This document shows, piece by piece, positions 23,067 through 27,061 of a stretch of 27,061 nucleotides of DNA. A program made the translations under genes and the position numbers. The notes beneath the pieces were generated by a model. The model ran no database searches and was not told the DNA's origin. It saw only the letters and a list, made by a program, of their open reading frames with translations. The number at the start of each line of letters is the position of its first letter. The first letter of the stretch is position 1. Where the stretch lies: NCBI GenBank assembly GCA_050698355.1, contig JBOHBN010000406.1, forward strand, positions 1 to 27,061. The letters run 5' to 3'. The stretch is from JBOHBN01 sp050698355 (GTDB lineage Bacteria; Actinomycetota; Actinomycetes; Streptosporangiales; WHST01).

Positions 23067-24679
23067 GCTCGCACGGACGGTCGAGGCCCGGGCGGCGCGC
23101 GGCGGGACACCGGCGGCGCACGGGCAAGGCGGGTGGCGCCCCGGCCGGTCCCCCGGTCGAGGCACCGGGCGTGGACGAGGCCTTACCCGGACATACCGAG
23201 CCGGTTGCTTCCCGCCGTAGCAGGCGCCGCCGCAAGCGCGGGCCGCGGATCACGTTTCCCGGGCCGCTCGTGGCGATCTGCGCCGTCCTCGCCGTCGTCG
23301 TCGGCCTCGGCGAGGCGACGTTGCCCGACGACCGGGCGCAGCTGACCGGGCTGCACGAGGAACGCGTGCCCATCGGCATGGCCCGGCTTGTCTGCCCCGA
23401 CGCGGGATCGCACGACGTGGCCATGGTCGCGCCAGGATCCGGCAAGGGCCGGGCGACCCTGCACGAGGTCGGCTCGGACGGGTCCGCGGCGGCCACGCTC
23501 GATTCGGGGCCGTCTCGCACGTCGAGCGCGGTCGACGGATCCGCCAACGCGCTCGTCGCGACCGCGAAGCACGGCGCGGCGCCGGGTTTCGAGGCGGCGG
23601 AGTACGACCGCGACAACAGCGGCAGCGATCGCGGCCTGCGCGACACCCGCTGCGTGCGGCCCGGTCGTAGCTGGTGGTTCGCCGGCGCGACGATCGGCAC
23701 CGGGTACGAGGCGGACCTGTACCTCAGCAACGTCGACTCCAGCCCGGCGACCGTCGACATCCGCGCGTACGGCAAGGAGGGACCCGTCGATCCGCTCGCG
23801 GGCCGGGGCATCACCGTGGACGCGGGCAAGCGCAAGGTCGTCGACCTGAGCCGGATCGCGCCGCACCTTTCCATGTCCGCGCTCCACGTGGTCGCCCAGT
23901 CCGGCCGGGTCTCGGCTGCGCTGCGGGTCCAGGCCAAGGAGGACGACACCAGCTACGGCGTCTCCTGGGTGCCGCCGTCGCAGCAGCCGGCCAAGGACGT
24001 CGTCGTTCCCGCCGTACCGGCCGGATCCGGGGACCGGAAGCTCGTGCTGTTCGCACCCGGCCAGCAGGGCACGACCGCGTCGGTGCGGCTCTCCACACCG
24101 GATGGTTCGTACGCGCCCGCGGGGCACGACAGCGTCAACGTGCCGGCACGGCAGGCGGTTGCGGTGGGCCTGGGCGACGTGATGGCCAAGTCGGCGACGG
24201 CCGTTCAGGTGACCGCATCGGTACCCCTCGTCGCCGCCGTGGTGGCGATCGAGGGCGGTTCGGGCGAGGACGGCTCGATCGCGTACTCGGCGAGCACCGC
24301 GGCGTTGCACGAACCGGGGGCGGTGCCCGTCGTCCCGTCCGGCGGCAACCTGAAGGCGGCGCTGGAGCTGACCGCGCCGCGAGACGACGCCACGGTGACG
24401 GTCACCGCGCTGCACGGCACGAAGTCGGAGAAGCTCAAGTCCGTACGGGTGCCCGCCGGGCGAACGGTCAAGGTCAAGCTGAAGCCACGCTGGGGCGGGT
24501 CGCCCTACGCCGTCGTGCTCGACCCGTTGGGCTCCGGCGGCCCGGTGTACGCCTCCCGGGTGCTCACCGCCACCCCGGGGGCCGGGCCGCTGATCAGCGC
24601 CCAGCCGGTGGTCTCCAGCGAGCGCGCGGTCACGCTGCCACCGGTCGTCTCCGACGTCGGCGCCGGCGTCCCCGGCTGA
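23063..24679 (+). CDS. DUF5719 family envelope protein
   Basis: The product is 538 residues from GTG 23063, which overlaps the upstream stop in a GTGA arrangement, so the two are translationally coupled. The first 70 residues are basic and rich in Arg/Gly. One hydrophobic segment (about 70-90, FPGPLVAICAVLAVVVGLGEA) should anchor the protein, leaving about 440 residues outside the cell. That part reads as repeated beta-sandwich-like units, including WWFAGATIGTGYEADLYLSNVDSSPATVDIRAYGKEGPV, the motif that defines DUF5719. Coupling to the GT2 membrane protein suggests that the two form a unit at the cell surface. Function is not established. Confidence 0.88.
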   Translation: MSSHGRSRPGRRAAGHRRRTGKAGGAPAGPPVEAPGVDEALPGHTEPVASRRSRRRRKRGPRITFPGPLVAICAVLAVVVGLGEATLPDDRAQLTGLHEERVPIGMARLVCPDAGSHDVAMVAPGSGKGRATLHEVGSDGSAAATLDSGPSRTSSAVDGSANALVATAKHGAAPGFEAAEYDRDNSGSDRGLRDTRCVRPGRSWWFAGATIGTGYEADLYLSNVDSSPATVDIRAYGKEGPVDPLAGRGITVDAGKRKVVDLSRIAPHLSMSALHVVAQSGRVSAALRVQAKEDDTSYGVSWVPPSQQPAKDVVVPAVPAGSGDRKLVLFAPGQQGTTASVRLSTPDGSYAPAGHDSVNVPARQAVAVGLGDVMAKSATAVQVTASVPLVAAVVAIEGGSGEDGSIAYSASTAALHEPGAVPVVPSGGNLKAALELTAPRDDATVTVTALHGTKSEKLKSVRVPAGRTVKVKLKPRWGGSPYAVVLDPLGSGGPVYASRVLTATPGAGPLISAQPVVSSERAVTLPPVVSDVGAGVPG

Positions 24680-24695
24680 GGACGCAACCTCACAC

Positions 24696-24745
24696 TGATC
24701 ATGAAGGATGGTCCGTGTTCTGGCACGGAGAAGTCTTCATGATCA
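24696..24745. terminator. Family B palindrome B2 (50 bp), likely bidirectional terminator
   Basis: The ends TGATCATGAA and TTCATGATCA match copy B1, and the total length is the same 50 bp; an inner stem of TCCGTG/CACGGA is different from B1. It lies 16 bases after the DUF5719 stop and 19 bases before the def stop, between convergent genes. No U tract is present. Confidence 0.85.
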
Positions 24746-24764
24746 CTGAGGGGTTTGGCGCTGG

Positions 24765-25277
24765 TCAGCTGTCCGCGGTCACCGGGCCCTGGCGCAGCGC
24801 CTTGCCGCGTAGCCGCCGTGGGAGCTTGTCCAGGTAGACCACGCCGTCCAGGTGGTCGGTCTCGTGCTGCAGGCAGCGGGCGAAGTACTCCGGGTCCTTC
24901 TCGTCGCCGGTCGGCCGTACGGTGATCGGGTCGCCGCCAAGGTCCTGGCCGCGCACCTCCACGCTCGCGTACCGCGCGAGCGGGTAGTGCACGCCCGGAA
25001 ACGACAGGCAACCCTCGTCCACGGTGACCAGCGTGTCGTCGACGACGGTCAGCTCCGGGTTCGCCACGGCACCCTCGGTGCCGTCGTACATGTCGTATAC
25101 GAAGAGGCGCAGCGACACGCCGACCTGCGGCGCGGCGAGCCCGACGCCGGGTGCCTTGCGCATGGTCTGCGTCATGTCCTTCGCGAGCTTGCGCAGCGCC
25201 CGATCGAACTCCACGACCGGTGCTGCGGTCTCGCGCAGGACCGGATCGCCGAGCACCCGGATGGGGTGGACCGTCAC
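24765..25277 (-). CDS. def: Peptide deformylase
   Basis: The product is 170 residues from GTG 25277, which has AGGAGGAG just upstream. It removes the formyl group from the N-terminal methionine of new proteins. All three motifs are present: GVGLAAPQVG (44-53), EGCLSFP (88-94, metal ligand C90) and QHETDHLDG (137-145, ligands H138 and H142, catalytic E139). Length and the START with VHPIRVLGDPVLR are normal. Actinobacteria often have several def genes; this copy stands apart from fmt and is divergent from a metal transporter gene, so it may be an extra copy. Confidence 0.95.
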   Translation of the reverse strand: MTVHPIRVLGDPVLRETAAPVVEFDRALRKLAKDMTQTMRKAPGVGLAAPQVGVSLRLFVYDMYDGTEGAVANPELTVVDDTLVTVDEGCLSFPGVHYPLARYASVEVRGQDLGGDPITVRPTGDEKDPEYFARCLQHETDHLDGVVYLDKLPRRLRGKALRQGPVTADS

Positions 25278-25305
25278 GTCGTCTCCTCCTACCGGCTGCA
25301 AGCCC

Positions 25306-25335
25306 TTGTTGCAAACCGTTCGCATTAGCATAATG
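25306..25335 (+). promoter_or_regulatory. Candidate promoter/operator between def and the nickel/cobalt permease gene
   Basis: TTGTTG (25306-25311) and CATAAT (25329-25334) are 17 bases apart and point to the permease gene. CATTA-GCA-TAATG (25323-25335) is a perfect AT-rich palindrome over the -10. TTGCAA-N5-TCGCAT (25309-25325) partly fits the Nur nickel-regulator box reported in Streptomyces (TTGCAA-N5-TTGCAA). The leader to the start codon is about 120 bases; I found no cobalamin-riboswitch motif in it. Confidence 0.45.
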
Positions 25336-25458
25336 TCAGTCGGCCCGGCGAGTTGGCCGCAGACGCCATCGTGCCAAACCCAGGAGGCGCGCCTTGCACG
25401 TTCCCGACGGGTAGCTGGGCGCCTCGCCGTGATGGGACTGGACACAAGGGAGGCGGTT

Positions 25459-26586
25459 ATGACCAAGCCAAGCGTGCAGGTCGCGGCGCGCGCGTCGGGT
25501 TTCCGGCCGCGACGCCCATCGTGGTGGCCCTATGCCTGGATGTACGGCGCGGTGGGACTGCTGCACCTGATCGGCTGGGTCACCCTGCTCGCTTTCGTCG
25601 TCCCGGGGCAGTTCCACGTCCCGGGAAAGGGAGTCTTCGGGGTCGCTCTGGGCGTGACCGCCTACACCCTGGGTATGCGGCACGCGTTCGACGCCGATCA
25701 CATCGCTGCCATCGACAACACCACGCGCAAGCTGCGCGAGGAGCGCGGTCGGCAACCGATCACCGTCGGCTTCTGGTTCTCACTCGGACACTCCACCGTG
25801 GTGACGGCGATGGTCGCGGCGATCGCCTTCGGGGTGCACACCTTGGCCCGCAACATCCGGAACCAGAACTCCTTCGTCGAGCAGTACGCCGGGGTGTTCG
25901 GCGCATCCGTGTCCGGGGTGTTCCTGCTCATCATCGGCCTGTTGAATCTCGTAGTGCTGGTCGGCATCGTCGGGGTGTTCGCCCGGATGCGTCGCGGCGA
26001 GTACCGGGAGGCCGAGCTGGAGGATCAGCTCGCCAAGCGGGGGCTGATGAACCGCTTCTTCGGTGGTCTGATGCGGTTCGTACGGCGTCCGTGGCATATC
26101 TACCCGATCGGGGTGCTCTTCGGATTCGGCTTCGACACCGTCACCGAGGTCGCCCTGCTGGCTATCGCTGGCACCGCCGCCGGCGTTGCCGGACTCCCCT
26201 GGTACGCGGTGCTCGTACTGCCTGTCCTGTTCACGGCGGGTATGACGGTGCTGGACTCCAGCAACGGTGCGTTCATGAACAGCGCCTACGGTTGGGCGTT
26301 CGCCAAGCCGGTCCGCAAGGTGTTCTACAACATGACCGTCACCACCATCTCGGTGATCGTCGCTGTCGTCGTCGGCGTGATCGAACTCATCGGGGTCATC
26401 GCTGGACAGCTCGGCATCACCACCGGCCCGTTCGGCTGGATCGCAGGAATCAGCCTCAACTACGTCGGCTTCGGTGTCGTCGCGGTCTTCGTGGTGGCCT
26501 GGGCGGTGGCTCTGAGCGTCTGGCACTTCGGTCGGATCGAGCAACGATGGACCAACCGGCTCGCCGGCTCGAACCAGCAGACCTGA
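25459..26586 (+). CDS. HoxN/NixA-type nickel/cobalt permease (NiCoT family)
   Basis: The product is 375 residues; ATG 25459 has GGGAGG about five bases upstream. It imports Ni2+ or Co2+ through one polytopic chain. The NiCoT signature in the second helix is intact: RHAFDADHIAAIDNTTRK (about 74-91), with the His and Asp residues needed for metal recognition. The other family motifs are LGHSTVVTAMV, GFGFDTVTEVALLAI and LFTAGMTVLDSSNGAFMNSAYGWAF, the last slightly different from the common GMSLMDTxDG form. About eight helices are visible. Specificity cannot be read. No urease, hydrogenase or cobalamin gene lies nearby to indicate the metal. Confidence 0.93.
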   Translation: MTKPSVQVAARASGFRPRRPSWWPYAWMYGAVGLLHLIGWVTLLAFVVPGQFHVPGKGVFGVALGVTAYTLGMRHAFDADHIAAIDNTTRKLREERGRQPITVGFWFSLGHSTVVTAMVAAIAFGVHTLARNIRNQNSFVEQYAGVFGASVSGVFLLIIGLLNLVVLVGIVGVFARMRRGEYREAELEDQLAKRGLMNRFFGGLMRFVRRPWHIYPIGVLFGFGFDTVTEVALLAIAGTAAGVAGLPWYAVLVLPVLFTAGMTVLDSSNGAFMNSAYGWAFAKPVRKVFYNMTVTTISVIVAVVVGVIELIGVIAGQLGITTGPFGWIAGISLNYVGFGVVAVFVVAWAVALSVWHFGRIEQRWTNRLAGSNQQT

Positions 26587-26636
26587 CCGGACAGCTCGCC
26601 AGTGCCGCGCTGCCGGCCGCGCCAACCTCGTCGGTC

Positions 26637-26696
26637 CCCGTAGGTTGTCAGTGCCTCATCGACCTATAGCTCAACCAGGCACTGACAACCTACGGG
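26637..26696. terminator. Extended family A palindrome A5, likely bidirectional terminator
   Basis: The 42-bp core is 26646-26687 (TGTCAGTGCCT...AGGCACTGACA). Here pairing extends outward to perfect 20-base arms (26637-26656 and 26677-26696) around a 20-base loop with CGACCTATAGCTC. It lies between the convergent permease and metallopeptidase-like genes. The core is closest to A3 in the opposite orientation. Confidence 0.92.
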
Positions 26697-26728
26697 TGCC
26701 ACCGGCAACCGGGCAGCGGCGCGGCCGC

Positions 26729-27061
26729 TCAGCCGTCGCCGTAGCGGGGGTCGACCTCCTCCGGCTCCTTGCCGAGCATGTGCGCGACCTCCTCCACGAC
26801 GATGTCGTGCACGAGCGCGGCGAGCTCGTCGGGCGCCGCGCGCGCCTCGACCGGCCGCCGGTACAGCACGATCCGGGTGCGCCGGCTGCGCCCGGCGGGG
26901 AACAGGCGGGCGAGCGGTACGGGGCTGTCGTCCCACTCGGCGTCCGCCGCAGCGGTAGCCGCCGGCGGCACGTCCTCGACGCCGAAGTCGAGGTACTGCA
27001 TCTGCTGCGGCCAGCGGTGTTCGAGCCGCTCGACGGCGTCGAGCACGTACTCGTCGAAGCG
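26729..27061 (-). CDS. Rv3259-like metallopeptidase-family protein (5' partial) with degenerate HExxH
   Basis: The frame runs off the window end, so the N-terminus is missing; 110 residues are visible. The sequence FDEYVLDAVERLEHRW, LARLFPAGRSRRTRIVLYRRPVEARAA and LAALVHDIVVEEVAHMLGKEPEEVDPRYGDG fits the zincin-like family found next to whiB2 in actinobacteria. The usual zinc motif HExxH is altered: where HEVAH would be expected the protein has EEVAH, so the first zinc-binding His is lost. As I recall, the mycobacterial member also lacks a full motif. Proteolytic activity is therefore doubtful in spite of the usual family name. Function unknown. Confidence 0.82.
   Translation of the reverse strand, partial: RFDEYVLDAVERLEHRWPQQMQYLDFGVEDVPPAATAAADAEWDDSPVPLARLFPAGRSRRTRIVLYRRPVEARAAPDELAALVHDIVVEEVAHMLGKEPEEVDPRYGDG

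Noticed and set aside
20061..23165. Very long open frame of 1034 codons on the minus strand
   Set aside because: It lies opposite the GT2 membrane protein gene, whose domains and helices are clear. The product is rich in Arg, His, Gln and Asp with no recognisable fold, typical of an antisense shadow in GC-rich DNA.
25336..25458. Cobalamin riboswitch in the leader of the nickel/cobalt permease
   Set aside because: I could not find the B12-box or the other conserved cores; the leader is also short for this riboswitch.
25333..25458. Upstream ATG (25333) as the permease start
   Set aside because: It overlaps the predicted -10 element, and ATG 25459 has a good ribosome site and fits the family N-terminus.
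4853..26687. Repeated palindromes as a CRISPR array
   Set aside because: Copies are kilobases apart, in single copy at each place, without regularly spaced spacers, and no cas gene is present.

Overview
The window is a GC-rich chromosomal segment from an actinomycete. The evidence is codon usage strongly biased to G or C in the third position, a WhiB-family regulator, the coenzyme F420 genes fbiA and fbiB, and the actinobacteria-restricted TIGR03089 and DUF5719 families. Its backbone matches the order I remember for the mycobacterial Rv3259-Rv3268 region and the streptomycete whiB region: TIGR03089, a mannose-1-phosphate guanylyltransferase, fbiB/fbiA, whiB2-type, large GT2 protein, DUF5719, Rv3259-like protein. 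That comparison is from memory and was not computed.

Layout. Positions 1-3211 hold a cell-surface polymer cluster: an ABC-2 permease (cut by the window edge), its ATPase, a CDP-alcohol phosphatidyltransferase-like protein and a GT2 glycosyltransferase. Two tandem DUF4190 membrane proteins follow (3228-4106), then TIGR03089 on the minus strand, a polytopic GT-C-like membrane protein, a GT4 glycosyltransferase and ManC (to 9633). Positions 9669-16820 look like an accessory stretch: an AlkA-type DNA glycosylase, an MBL-fold protein with an N-terminal zinc-finger-like segment, an M20 peptidase / YCII protein / ArgG group on the minus strand, a divergent arsR/arsM pair and a PPOX-class protein. 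Then come fbiB and fbiA (minus), whiB (plus), a 1068-residue membrane GT2 protein and DUF5719. The last part is a divergent def / nickel-cobalt permease pair and the cut Rv3259-like gene.

Genes that may work together: the export ABC pair with the glycosyltransferases and ManC (GDP-mannose supply) in envelope glycan assembly; FbiA/FbiB making F420, with a possible F420-binding PPOX protein next door; ArgG with a possible ArgE-like peptidase; ArsR controlling ArsM.

The most unusual signal is not a gene. Two families of intergenic palindromes are scattered through the window. Family A has five clear copies of exactly 42 bp with TGTCAGT/ACTGACA ends (4853, 7063, 9649, 19660, 26646) and one possible decayed copy (8327). 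Family B has two copies of exactly 50 bp with TGATCATGAA/TTCATGATCA ends (2285, 24696) and a longer relative (16847). Some sit where terminators would be expected, but A1 lies between divergent genes and A3 contains the only upstream start codon available to the DNA glycosylase. No tRNA, rRNA, CRISPR array, transposase or prophage gene was recognised.
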